From: Sanderia malayensis
Taxonomy: Eukaryota; Cnidaria; Scyphozoa; Semaeostomeae; Pelagiidae
Length of the DNA: 64,000 bases
NCBI GenBank assembly: GCA_013076295.1
Contig: RQOL01000876.1
Coordinates: 2,480,001 to 2,544,000, forward strand
Direction of reading: 5' to 3'
The notes under the pieces were generated by a model. The model searched no databases and was not told the origin of the DNA. It saw only the letters and a program-made list of their open reading frames with translations. Shown here in pieces: positions 11,676-23,500 of the stretch; the stretch's first letter is position 1, and each line of letters begins with the position of its first letter. Both the position numbers and the translations under genes were made by a program.

Positions 11676-13073
11676 TTATACCGGTTTAAAAGGCGTGTCG
11701 ATGCCATCTATAAACGGACTACTGGCAGTACTCGTGCTATCAATGTTCGATGTTACCTGCGGAAAGAGAATTTGCGAGTAAATGCTTGGCTCGAACCTCG
11801 CACTTATACTCGAACCTGTATTCGTCTGACCCACATCAAACCGGCTCTGAATCAACGCTGAACTCGGCGTATGAGGCATAGCTGCAGAGTATGGTTGGTA
11901 TATCTCATGCATGCTCACCTCTGCGCTTTCGTCTTTGCGTATTTTATTATTATGTCGTTGCATTTCACCGACTTGTCTGTCATCGTATGGGAACTGCAGC
12001 ATTTTATGATCGGTTATCATTGCAGGGCCGAATTGCCCTCTCACCAAATCATGCAATTGAATCTGACTCTCGATGTAGTTCGGTACGTTTTCTCCTGTGA
12101 CTGCGTTGTTGTAATATCCTGCTGCATAATGCATTTGTGTCGAGGGCATTTGGGCATACATGCTGTCCGCAAAATTCGTGTTCTGTTGTTGTTGTTTTGA
12201 TTGCATCTCTGACGACGCTCTTTCTGTATTTTTCATCTCGCTGTCCGTCAAAGTTTTTTGCTCCAGCTCTCTAGTCGTATCCTGATCGGTTTTCATCGTG
12301 AAATCTCGCTGCCCATAGAACTTTTCGCATTTCCCCTGTCCTTCGAGCCACGGCTGTCTTTGTCGATCCTCCATCATGTCCTCAGCACTTTCGCATTTAG
12401 ACGAAGATTCAGTCTCAGAAACCTCTTCATCTTCATCTTTCTCATCCAAAGTCGGAGCTTCTTTTCGTCTCGTTCTTCTCTTGTCCCGTTTAACCTCTTT
12501 CTTTCTGAACCTTCGTCGCCTTCTCAAATAACTTCCATTTTCAAACATATTCAAACTATCCGGATCCAGTGTCCAATAACTGCCCTTTCCCGGCTTGTTA
12601 TCGTCCCTTGCGACCTTCACGAAGCACTCGTTCAAGGATAGATTGTGTCGAATCGAGTTCTGCCAACCTTGCTTGTTCTGTCGATAGTATGGAAATCGTT
12701 CCATGATAAACTGATAGATACCACTCAACGTACTTCGCTTCTCCGGGCAGCTCTGTATTGCCATTGCTATGAGAGCAATGTACGAATAGGGTGGTTTAAC
12801 GAGTTCTTTCTGTTGCGTCTGTTGTGCCATTGTCGACATTTGAGTATTGTAGTAGAAATGGTTTGATGGCGAATAGCCTTGCAAGTGATGTGCTGGTGTT
12901 GTCCCAGCACCCTGAAGTCCACTCATATGATACACAGAGTTCGGGTCGTAGTGATTCTGCCTGTTGTAATAATCATAGACTTGTTGTGTGGAATCGTAAT
13001 GTAAGTAGTTGGACATATCTTGATTAGTGGCCTCGGCGAACGATGTATATTGATCCAAATCCATATTATACAT
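11676..13073 (-). CDS. foxc: Forkhead transcription factor FoxC
   Basis: Single-exon 465-residue protein on the minus strand. The forkhead domain covers about residues 93-195: [15 protein letters not shown], the recognition helix region [28 protein letters not shown] and the C-terminal wing [20 protein letters not shown]. The RRRRRFRKK wing with NECFVKV and [10 protein letters not shown] is FoxC-specific; FoxF and FoxL1 differ in helix 3 and wing 2. Human FOXC1 and FOXC2 are also intronless. The N-terminus is Tyr/Gln-rich; after the forkhead comes a basic then acidic, Glu-rich stretch and a Ser/Thr-rich tail. FoxC factors act in the nucleus in mesodermal or mesoderm-like patterning. I found no clear Engrailed-homology repressor motif. 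The start is the first in-frame ATG before a Tyr-rich N-terminus. Confidence 0.93.
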   Translation of the reverse strand: MYNMDLDQYTSFAEATNQDMSNYLHYDSTQQVYDYYNRQNHYDPNSVYHMSGLQGAGTTPAHHLQGYSPSNHFYYNTQMSTMAQQTQQKELVKPPYSYIALIAMAIQSCPEKRSTLSGIYQFIMERFPYYRQNKQGWQNSIRHNLSLNECFVKVARDDNKPGKGSYWTLDPDSLNMFENGSYLRRRRRFRKKEVKRDKRRTRRKEAPTLDEKDEDEEVSETESSSKCESAEDMMEDRQRQPWLEGQGKCEKFYGQRDFTMKTDQDTTRELEQKTLTDSEMKNTERASSEMQSKQQQQNTNFADSMYAQMPSTQMHYAAGYYNNAVTGENVPNYIESQIQLHDLVRGQFGPAMITDHKMLQFPYDDRQVGEMQRHNNKIRKDESAEVSMHEIYQPYSAAMPHTPSSALIQSRFDVGQTNTGSSISARFEPSIYSQILFPQVTSNIDSTSTASSPFIDGIDTPFKPV

Positions 13074-14500
13074 GCCGATGTATATTAGGATTAAACCGAA
13101 GCACGAGTTATAGCTTCTGTTATATCACAATAATCTCAGTTCTGTCGTTCAAAGTGATAGGAGAGATCCTTCAATCAATTCAGGTGTCTATATGTTGCCG
13201 GACTCCTTGAAACGTCTTTGTATATTGTATATGTGTTTTGAAATATCCAAGAAATATCGTTCTATCAACTCCAGTCAATGTACGGATTACGGCGAAGCAG
13301 GAGCTCTATATGATCTCAAATAGTGCACGAAATCTGTCGCAGTACTTGAGTCAACTCGAGCCTCTATTACTGGTCTCCTTCGCGTGTTGTTTGATATTGT
13401 AGCAGTCAGCTATATAACTGTATAGATTGAACAGTGTAATTGACTATCGTACGTTATATCATATCTGCAATGTGATATAGCATCTGTGAAATGTGACGGA
13501 GAACCATTTCTGCAACTCCTTTTAACTCCGTGTTCTTGTTATTGCGTTTGCAACGCACACAGGCCCGAGAGGAGTTGAGGAAGATGGTCTCAGTTCCAAC
13601 CCAATGTGCAACCAGCTTGAATAACTAAGACTGAACCATGTTACCACACACCGCGCACTGTTTCATCCTTGCAAGCCTGGCTTCTATTTCATGTGCACCC
13701 TCGCTGGCACGCATGCGCGATCATTTCCTTTCAATTTCCCCACCCTGCAAAACTTGTTGATTACGTCACAAGTCGAGCTTCGAAATAGCCACACATTGCT
13801 TTTGAATAGGTAACTACTAGATAACTTGATATTTACGATTGCAGATACTTTTTCGTTGCTGTACGTTTGAAACTCTGCAGCAAAACAAATGATTTTCCTC
13901 AGTTCCGCGGCTGGGGTGAAATGGCTGCGTCATAAACAAAACGCAAGCCACAACGGCTCACAACCCTACGTCAAAGCCCCCCGGCCTATGGACTCCATTA
14001 GTTTGCTTTTTATACTTACTTTGCCTTTTTGGCCCCTATGGTCCCATAATCTGTGCCATTCAAGGAAGGATCTTGTTTACCTGTCACTCATTCGATGAAC
14101 ATCTTTCCTCTTTTTCCTCCTATGAAAATTCTGCAGCAAACAGCCCCCTATAGATACTGTGATGTCACCCGCACCCCGGAAGGACCGCTTAAAGAGTACC
14201 CGTTGCTACTGATCCGCGGTTCTGAGCAGGGGTGTCCTGTATAACCATCCGGCGCCCTGGTCTCTAATTACTCTTCGCAGTTAACCGATGAAACGTGATT
14301 GAAGCATTTTTCATGAATTTTTAACAGAACAAATCCTTTGGAATTGCGCGAAACCTTCATAAAAGTGGGAGGGACTCGATGACGTGTGTCAATCATGTGA
14401 CATTCATGCTTGGCTTTTATGCTTCTCCTGTTCTCTTCCTGTTTACGTTTTCGTCGAAGTTGGTGTCACAAGTTTACTCCGCTGAAATTTTGCTTGAATC
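13074..14500. other. Divergent promoter region between FoxC (-) and PEPD (+)
   Basis: 1.4 kb separating two genes that point away from each other, so it must hold both promoters. On the minus strand a TATATAG near 13411-13417, about 340 bp upstream of the FoxC ATG, is a weak TATA-box candidate. No RNA gene seen. Short open frames at 13889-14244 have no domain support. Confidence 0.45.
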
Positions 14501-17500
14501 ATGGCTGCTTCGTAAGTATAATTGTTTTTTATTGTTATGCACTATAATAGAGTTTATTGCTCGTCTAGAGAACTATAAATCAGCTATAAATGCATATCTG
14601 TGTGCGGGTACATAATGCTACAAAAGGCGATGTTATATCCAGTTCATGCACAGGCCTTATCGTCATCAAACTAACTGTGTATCCAATATATAACTCTTAT
14701 ATTTTAAGAAAAAAGATCATAAATATCTCAGATATTACCCCCAAAATAACGTGCATTTAAAAATATTCCTTTATTTATCATACATGGAATCGAATATAGA
14801 AATGATAATAAAATTCGAAGCGATGTTGTTTTTGGATTAATTTGCTCAGCTGAGCAACGTTTTGTGGTAACCCAACAAAGCTAACTGTGCAAAGCAAACA
14901 AAATATGACTAATGCATGTTTTATTCTAGAAATGATTTTCACATGGGTGGAGATACATTGAAAGTGCCTACAAAATTGCATGCGAAGAACCGAGATAGGA
15001 TTTGTGAGCGATTGAAAAAGAGCAGCCAGTATGAAAAAGGGTCGTATGTTGTGCTACAAGGGGGTGAGAGTGAAACTCAGTATAGCAGTGACCGGGAAAT
15101 TGTCTTCCGTCAAGTAATGATCTTCCAACCAATTGCATTACATTTTGTAACGCAACAACTTTATTTTATGATTTTTTAAGCTTCAGAATATCAATCAAGT
15201 CTTTCTTAAATTATCATGTATACGTTATCATATATTATCATAATCAATATATTATCAATTATCATATATCATGTTTCTTTGCAACCTGGTGATAAAATTG
15301 ATTTTGTTGATTCCATAGGAAAGCTACTTTCATTGGACTTTTGGTGTGAAAGAACCCGATTGCTTTGGTTGCATTGATGTTGATTCAGGCAAAACGATTC
15401 TTTTTATTCCGAGACTTCCATCAGAATATGTTGTGTGGATGGGCAAGTTAGTAGCTTGTTAATTTATTTGCATCTTTCAAATTTATGCTTTGCAACCAAT
15501 AGATTTGTTTTTGATGTTGATATTTAAATTATTAATTGGTTAATCAACTACTAATTGTCAAGTGTTTTTCCTGCTATAAATTGTGAAAAAATATATATGG
15601 TTAACCTGTTACATTTTAAGGATCCATCCACCAGAGTATTTTAAGAAGCTTTATGATGCTGATGAGGTTTACTTTACTGATGAGGTTTGTATGTCAATTG
15701 TTTAAGCATATTCACCCTTTGATGTTGTAGAATGGTGTGAATCTATTATTTGTGCCCTTTCCTTAGTTTTCTGTGACTTACGTTTCTTGAATCAAGAGAA
15801 TAGAACGTTGCCTTGTTGTCCATATAAAGATAGAACATAATCACCTTGTTGATAAGTCATTAATTTTTTAGTTCCATCCATCTGAGTAAGTGGAGCTCCT
15901 TTTCTTGCAGATCGCAAAGATTTTGAAAGAGAAAAATCCATCAAATTTGCTTACCCTGGTTTGTCCATGTATTTTTATAACATCCATGTTCTAATATCTT
16001 ACCTTGATAACTATAATTCCTATACTGAAACCTTATTTTAACTAAACAGCGTGGCCAGAACACAGACAGTGGCAAAACAACCACTGAAGCTGCCTTTGAT
16101 GGAATTGGGGAGTAAGTGTTGTCTCGTTACTGAACTCAATATTGAAATCAAAAGAATATTTATCATGCTGGTCTATTTTTATCGATTGGTGACATTGTGT
16201 TCTTGAATTCTAGTTTTAAAGTGAACAATGAGTTATTATTTCCAGAAATTATGGAGTGGTAAGTTACAGATAATTTCTTTAAAGTTTGATTATGAGAACA
16301 TTTATTTTGTCAGCTTTCATGCTGCTTTATTAGCATTTAAATGAACATTTAAATGAACATTTACTTTATCAGCTTCTATTTGTCAGTTTCCATGAATTTT
16401 GTGTTATAGTTTTGATGCATGTTTTCTCTTGTGTCCTTTAGCCGGGTGTTTAAAACTCCAGAAGAACTTGATGTGCTTCGCTATGCCAACAAGATAAGCA
16501 GTGAAGCTCATATCGAGGTTAAACCCATTTCCTTCAAATTGATTTTCTTTTGCTATAAAGAGGAAGTTTTTCTCTTTGCATAAAAGAAAAAAACATTTTT
16601 CTATTAATAGAAGTTGTTTTCCTTCCTTCCCCCATCTTCTTAAACTAAAGAAGCAGTTGCCTTTTGATGGAAAAGGCATTGTCAAGAGAAGATTTTATTA
16701 ACATGACATTAACTATCTTTTCAGATTATGAAAAGAATAAGACCTGGAATGGCAGAATATCAACTTGAAAGGTTGTCATTTTGCACATATTCCTTTCCTG
16801 TAATTATTCCCTTTAAAAACCCGTATCTTCCATTGACAAGCATTTTTTAACTAAACGGAATTGTTTAAAATCTCGCATTAATTTTAGCATGTTTCACCAT
16901 TACGTTTACGCAAGAGGAGGCTGTCGTCATACCTCGTACACATGCATAGCTGCAAGGTACAACTTAACACTTAAACACCTAACACTTAACACTCACTCTT
17001 GTGACAATTGATAAATCATTCATCCATTAAAGCTAAATAATAAAGATTTTGTTATGCTTACTAGCTTCATTGAACATTCAATCATTTTTCGAACTCTAAT
17101 TTCTAATCTGCATTTCGACGTAGTTGTTGCATGCAGATTTCCTTTGAGTATCAGTCTAACTTGGATCTTGTCTCGTTCATATGTTTTTTCGGTTCTTAAT
17201 ATTCCTTTTAATTCGTTTTTAGCGGTGATAATTGTGCCACACTTCATTATGGTCATGCTGGTGCCCCAAATGATAAAACAGTCGTTGAAGGTGACATGTG
17301 GTAAGATGTTCTTTCTCATTTCTTCTTTGTGCTTTTTGTATTTTTATCATGTGCTCGCGTTTCCAATTTCTTCTCATCCTTCTGTGCTGTCTAGTTAATC
17401 CTTTTTTCACTTACTCTACGTCAATTTTAGCCCCTTATCCTCCATCATATCCAAGCCCACTTATATTTAATTTCACCCTTTTTTATTTGTCTCTGCATAT

Positions 17501-19248
17501 TCTACATTTCCTTATTCATCTTATTTTTTATTTGTTTGTTGATTTGTTATACCTATCAACGTTTAAGATCAGATCTTCCTCACCTGCTTACACTTCCCCT
17601 GTATTTAACAACAAATTCCTTTTCATCGTTTCACACCAACACTGATTCATTATTTGCCAGTTTGTTTGACATGGGTGGCGAGTACTATTGCTATTCGTCT
17701 GATATCACTTGCTCATTTCCTGCGAACGGAAAATTCACTGAAAACCAGAAAAAGATCTACAATGCTGTTCTGAAATCAAGCAGAGCTGTAATGGCCGCCG
17801 TCAAACCAGGTATTACTAATCCATGATCACTCAATCACTTCCTGGTCAATCTTTTGATCAATCAAGTAATCAAATCAATAATTAAATCAGTAATCAATGA
17901 TATAATATAACTAGGCAAAAAGGCAAAAGGAATCACGAGGTGTGGTCACATGGAGAGGAAGGACCAGGGTCGCACTGCTTTGATTAGTCTAGTTATTCAG
18001 TGGGCCCTTTGTGCTTAGCGCATAAACCAATACCTTACGAAGATAGTAAACGTATTTGCCTATCAATCAATCAATATAATCAATCAATCAATCAATATAA
18101 TCAGTAAGCAATGTAGTTTCTTTTTATTTGATTGAGCAAAATGCTATTATTGGCGACATTCAGTAATGGCGTTAAAGTAAAGTAAAAGTAAATAACTTAA
18201 CAATTGTCAGTTAAAAAGATCAACCAATAAGAAAAGTTCACAATGTTAGTTTAAAGGAAAGAGTTTGAGAAATATTAAAAGATATACATATCAAGTAATC
18301 AATTGATCGTTGCATCAGACCATAATCAGACTAGATAATTCAATTAATCAACATTGCAGGAGTGTCTTGGCCTGATATGCATCGCCTTGCTGACAGGGTG
18401 CATCTTGAAGAATTGAAAAGACATGGAATCGTAAAAGGTGAAGTGGACGATATGATGAAAGTTTATCTTGGTGCGTTGTTTATGCCGCATGGTTTGGGAC
18501 ATTTTATGGGCATAGATGTACATGATGTCGGTGGCTATCCAAAGGGCGTGGAAAGAATCATGGAACCTGGCCTGAAAAGTCTGAGAACTGCACGCTATCT
18601 TGAAGAAGGAATGGTGTTGACAATTGAACCCGGAGTTTACTTCATACAAGCTGTAGGTTTTTTAGTTTATTTGTCTTAACAATTACTAATAAGTAATCAC
18701 ATATTGTGGCAATTTTATCTTGCATCAATGAAATTATTATTATACAATATTAAATATTTATTTATCACGTTTATTTATTATTCGATGTATTTAACAGAAG
18801 TGTCGTGACATGTCATGAAGAGTGAATATTATTTCAGCAAATTAGCGTGAATCTATGACGCAAGCAATTTATTTTCGTAGGTTATTGATGAAGCAATGAA
18901 AGATCCAGCTAAATCATGCTTCATTGTCAGAGAAGAAATAGAAAAGTTCAGAGGATTTGGAGGGGTAAGCATTGCTATCTTTTTATCTCACCCCCGCTTA
19001 TATAAGCCCCCTGCTAGTTAAGGAGTTTCCCAGGTATGAATTTACGTTTACTACCAAATTACAGGGGGCTTAAGCATTGAATTTTATGAAGTTGAAATGT
19101 TTTATTTTGTTTACAGGTTCGTATTGAAGATGACATCATTGTAACGGCTGATGGAATGGAATTAATGACGGATGTGCCAAGGACGGTGGAAGATATTGAA
19201 AAATTAATGGCTGATGGTGCCGCGACCCCACAAAAGCCAATCATTTAA
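14501..19248 (+). CDS. PEPD: Xaa-Pro dipeptidase (prolidase)
   Basis: Fifteen exons join in frame to 489 residues (human 493, also 15 exons): 14501-14511, 14930-15113, 15319-15446, 15621-15684, 15911-15958, 16050-16111, 16214-16258, 16442-16517, 16725-16771, 16888-16956, 17223-17300, 17661-17809, 18360-18652, 18881-18964, 19117-19248. The enzyme hydrolyses dipeptides with C-terminal proline or hydroxyproline in the cytosol, the last step of collagen breakdown. The aminopeptidase-P N-domain ([19 protein letters not shown]) precedes a pita-bread M24 domain. All five metal ligands of the human enzyme align: D274 and D285 in [13 protein letters not shown]368 in PHGLGHF, E410 in TIEPGVYF, E450 in VRIEDD. 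The first coding exon is only 11 nt (ATG GCT GCT TC), matching the MAA start of the human protein. The 17810-18359 intron has an ATCA-rich microsatellite near 18061-18105. Confidence 0.96.
18990..19075. repeat. AAGCCCC-family MITE fragment, copy 3
   Basis: CGCTTATATAAGCCCCC near the left and AGGGGGCTTAAGC at the right are inverse to one another, as in copies at 73-184 and 2802-2929. It sits in the last PEPD intron. Confidence 0.45.
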
Positions 19249-19594
19249 AGAAGCAACGGACTAATTGGAGCAACGGGCACAAGTCTAGCGTTTAAGATAA
19301 CATAAAAAAATATTTTGTAGTTTTAATCATGGACTTGTCCTTTCTTTCATGTGATTATTTCAATTTTGATATTGAGTTGTAATTATCATCAGTGAACAGT
19401 TTCTAGAATTATGGACTATGGATAAGAGAATTAAATAATATAAATGAAGGGTTGTTTTGAATGAAATTTCTGTGGAAATGTGGTTTTGGTTAAATTTTTT
19501 TGTGTTGCCAATTTATCATCGCGTGTCAAGACTCACCAATTTGTTATCAGATCGAATCTGAGACCAGCAGATTCAGCAAGATTCGGATTCGTAT

Positions 19595-20057
19595 CAGGGT
19601 TGCCAGATTGGCTTTTTTTAAGCCAAATTTGGCATTTTTGGCTTTTTTTCAGTTGATTTGGCTTGGGAAATTTAGATTTGGCTTATTTCTTATTTTTGGC
19701 TTATTTTTGGCTTTTTTTGGCTTTTTCGCGTTTTTGTTGTAAAATGGTTCAGTTTATTAGTTTTTTTCCTTTCTCAACATAGTGAATGACCCGAATGACC
19801 TTCTGACCTCGAACCGACATGAACCAATAGAAAGATTAACGGCAGATGACCAATATTGTTTTCAACAATCAGTTCCATACATTCCCATTGATTTGCAATC
19901 CTCACATTTGGTATGTGACGCATGACCATGTGATGAGTGATGCTCCGCAGCTACTAGCAATTTCTGCGGAGGAGCACGGTTTGGCTTATTTTTCAGCAAT
20001 TTGGCTTGTTTCTAGCAAAATTTGGCATATTTCCCAAAATGCAATCTGGCAACCCTG
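19595..20057. mobile_element. Non-autonomous hAT element, copy A
   Basis: 463-bp element starting CAGGGTTGCCAGATTGGC and ending GCAATCTGGCAACCCTG, flanked by a perfect 8-bp duplication ATTCGTAT (19587-19594 and 20058-20065). The CAGGGTTGCCA terminus and 8-bp target duplication are hAT hallmarks. Internally it holds repeated TTTGGCTT motifs and no transposase. Located between PEPD and NBN. Confidence 0.93.
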
Positions 20058-20090
20058 ATTCGTATTCGATAGGGACGCAGGTTCACATAC

Positions 20091-20512
20091 CAGGGTTGCC
20101 ATTTGGGCGATCTCGCGCCCAAATTTGGCAATTCTGGGCGAATAAAAAACCTCTTGGGGGCGAGAAAAAAGTTTGGGCGTCAGAGCAAAATTTGGTCGAA
20201 TTTGGGCTTAAGCTGCAAAGTTGCAAAAATATAATTGTTTTTACCCTCGCGCTGCTGTGTGTGAAAAAATCGAAGGTGGTCAGTTTCAAAAACAGGGGTA
20301 AAGTCAGGTGGCTGAGATTCATTGACCTGAGCCAATGAGATTTCTGAAGCTTTTTTTAACTTGCTTGATGAGACAGAGATCTTCAAATCGTACGATAAAA
20401 TGATTTCTGTGTGTTTTTTTGAACAACAACAACAACAAAGTTGTTTGGGCGAATTTGGCCGCCAACCATGAAACTTTTGGCCGATGACCGTTTCAGCCAT
20501 CTGGCAACCCTG
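20091..20512. mobile_element. Non-autonomous hAT element, copy B
   Basis: 422-bp element with the same CAGGGTTGCCA / TGGCAACCCTG ends and a perfect 8-bp duplication TCACATAC (20083-20090 and 20513-20520). Its interior (TTTGGGCGAATT-rich) differs from copy A, so it is a second subfamily mobilised by the same kind of transposase. It begins only 33 bp after copy A, and ends 79 bp before the NBN ATG, inside the likely NBN promoter or 5' UTR. Confidence 0.93.
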
Positions 20513-20591
20513 TCACATACATGTGCATAACATCAGAGAGGTAAGGTCAGGCATCTAGTATTTTGTCAGCAAGATAATTAGACTTTGCAAT

Positions 20592-23500
20592 ATGTGGATA
20601 CTTGAAGGAATCCGTGGAAATACAAAGAAATACAATCTTATGCCTAATAAAGAGTATATTGTTGGAAGAAAAGGTGAGAATTTTCATTCATTCATAGCTC
20701 ACAACAAGGAGCGGGCCTAAGCAGAAATCCAGCCCACGTTTGAGCTAAACAAAGTCTACTAAGCTTACCTAATTCATCTTTACCTATTTCAAAATATATA
20801 TAAATCAATGTATTTGAAATAAACTTGCAATATTCTTAGATTTATCCCAACAAAGATGCCCATAGACTTCCATCCAAGGCGATCGCGATGGCGCTATAGG
20901 GGGCGTGGCGTGAAATTTCGTGTTAGAAGCCGTGACTTAAACAATAGCCCCTGTAACGTAACCGAGAGGCTTATAACTTTTTTAGATTGTCAAATTTTAC
21001 TGGCAAATGATGCATCAATTAGCAGAAGGCATGCACTCATAAGGATTCAGGTAATTTCATAATTTCTGCGATTTTCAAATTTTAGATTTTCGAATTTTCT
21101 ATTCCACGCACGATACATAAAGTAATTCACTAGTTGCAGCCAGCCCTCGGGACCAACTTTTGAACTAATTGTCCTAGAGAGCTGAAATTTGTTTCAAAAT
21201 GATCAGAAGGTCCTAATTAGTAGGATTCGACCCCTTGTAAGTGACATTTCGATCTATTTCCAAATTTGGTTTTTTTAACCCTAGCTTTATGTATGATAGG
21301 TAATGTATTTCACTTGGGGCAAGAGCTCGCCTGGGGCCAACTTTTGAAATATTTATGCTAGAAGGCTGGGAATGGTCTCAAACTCATCAGAAAGTCCTAA
21401 TTAGTATCCTAATTAGTAGTAATCCTTGAAACCCTTACCGAACGCTGGGGGCATCTTGCAATAAAATTTAAGTTGAAAATAATCGAAACCCACTATATCG
21501 GTCATCCTGATCACGTTGAAACAAATTTCAGTGATCAGAGTAACATTCACTGAAATTTAATGAATTTCAATTTTTGATTTTTCGAATTTGTTATTCCATG
21601 GACGATGCATAAAGTAATTCACTTGTTGCAGCCAGCCCTCGACTCTAACTTTCCAACCAGTTGTTTTTTTAGAAAGATGAAATTTGTTAATTTGTTTAAC
21701 CTGCTTTGGCCAGAGAGTTTTTTCCTGTATCTTTCTAGTTTCTTTTTTGCAACTTTTCCATTTTTGCAGAATAAAGTTTCCTCTCCCGATCTTTGCGACA
21801 TAGTATTGACTGACATATCAAAGTATGGGTCTTTTGTTAATGGCAAAAAACTTTCATCAAGAACAGATGTGAAATTGAATCCAAATGACGAAATTCTTTT
21901 TGGTCAATGCCAGGAGAGATATAGGTAAATCGATTACTTTCCACGACCGATTCTTGTTATAAATTACTGTTAACATATTATTTTTTTATTATGTTGTTCG
22001 ATGTTTGGTTTACATTGTCCTTTTAGTGTCTTTTTCTTTCAGATTAACTGCCCATGCGTTTGTTATTGCAATGTCATGCATTAACAAAAAAGAACTAAAA
22101 TCTAATATTAAAGACATAGTGCAGAAACTTGGTAATTATCTTCTTATCTAGTTCTTTTCTTTAATATTTTGTCATTCTGTTTTGTTTATTATTGTTTATT
22201 TTGTTTATGTTGTCCTCGTAGCTGGTCTTTTTTGAGGATCCTTTTCGACTTTTCTTCGTTTTATTTGCTATTGTTTTTCTAACATGAAAATGCTACAAGA
22301 TCTTGTTAACCTGAACTGATAATATTCTACAGGTGGTATTATTGTGAACGAGTGGAATAAGGACTGCACGCATCTTATAATGGAAGAAGTTACTTTCACC
22401 GTCAAGGTACTTTCACCATTGCTCCCTTTCGCTATTTGATTCATCAAGCACTTGTTCCAATCTTTGCTAATTTTGGATTTATTGTCTTGCAGACTGTTTC
22501 GGCCCTGGCAAGTGCAAGGCCTATTGTCACTCCAAAGTATCTAGAAGATTGTCTTGAATGCTGTGAGCAATTATCAACGCCCCTTCCCAACCCAAAAGCG
22601 TAAGTGACCTCACTTTAATAAAAAAGGTTCATTTGAACCATCCGCGGCTTTAAGTTGCTTGTTTATTTTGATTCAGCTATTTTCCAAAACTGGTTGAGCC
22701 TTCGTTGAAAGGAAAAGAAGAACTCTTTCAACCGGATGAAGAAAGAAGACATGTTTTTCGCGACAAGAATTTCATTTTCCTCTCAAAAAGACAAGTAAGC
22801 GCATAGCCAGCCTTCTGAGAGGCATTTGCTTTATTTGAATTGCATCGCATTAGCAGTACAGTCGACTCTCGCTATCTTGAGCTCGCAGGGGAAATTAAAA
22901 TTTGTTCAACATAGCGGGGGCTCGAGATATCCGAACTAAACTCACCCAACTGGAGAACGAGGGGAAATGGGAATCTGTTCCAGATAACCGAGTTCGAGAT
23001 AGCAAGATTCGACTGTAGTTGCCAATGGAGCATTGAGCTTTGTGAGGAGAGGCTGGTCATCTTTTGACTTAGTTGTATTTTATTTGAGCACAAGAGACTT
23101 TCAGTGTCGATAGAATTGGCTGGAGGAACAATGAATGTTTACGAGACAAAAGAAGATGACGTCATGCAACGAATGTTCTCAAACGACAGCCTCTTTTTGG
23201 CTCCTGAATCGAAGGACGAGAGCGCATTCTCTCATGAGCAATGCCGCTGGATCAAGACTGTGATGGAAAGGCTGAAATTGTGAGTCTTGTGCTAATGATT
23301 GTTTTTGTTTGCGAATGCCCCCGTCTTTATTATTGTTGTAAGATGAAAATTCAATTGAATTGGGTTACTGGCACGGAGGTAACAGGCTCTAATTTGAATT
23401 GAGTTAAGTTTTGGGCTTAAAGATTTGGAATTCTTTTTCAATTTGAATGTATCAAGTGCATTCAAATAAAGTCAAAATGCAAACCATTTCAAAATCCTCA

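Noticed and set aside
11676..13073. FoxF, FoxL1 or FoxD identity for the forkhead gene
   Set aside because: The NECFVKV helix together with [10 protein letters not shown] and the [11 protein letters not shown] wing fits FoxC; FoxF has a different helix 3 ([16 protein letters not shown]) and FoxL1 a different wing.
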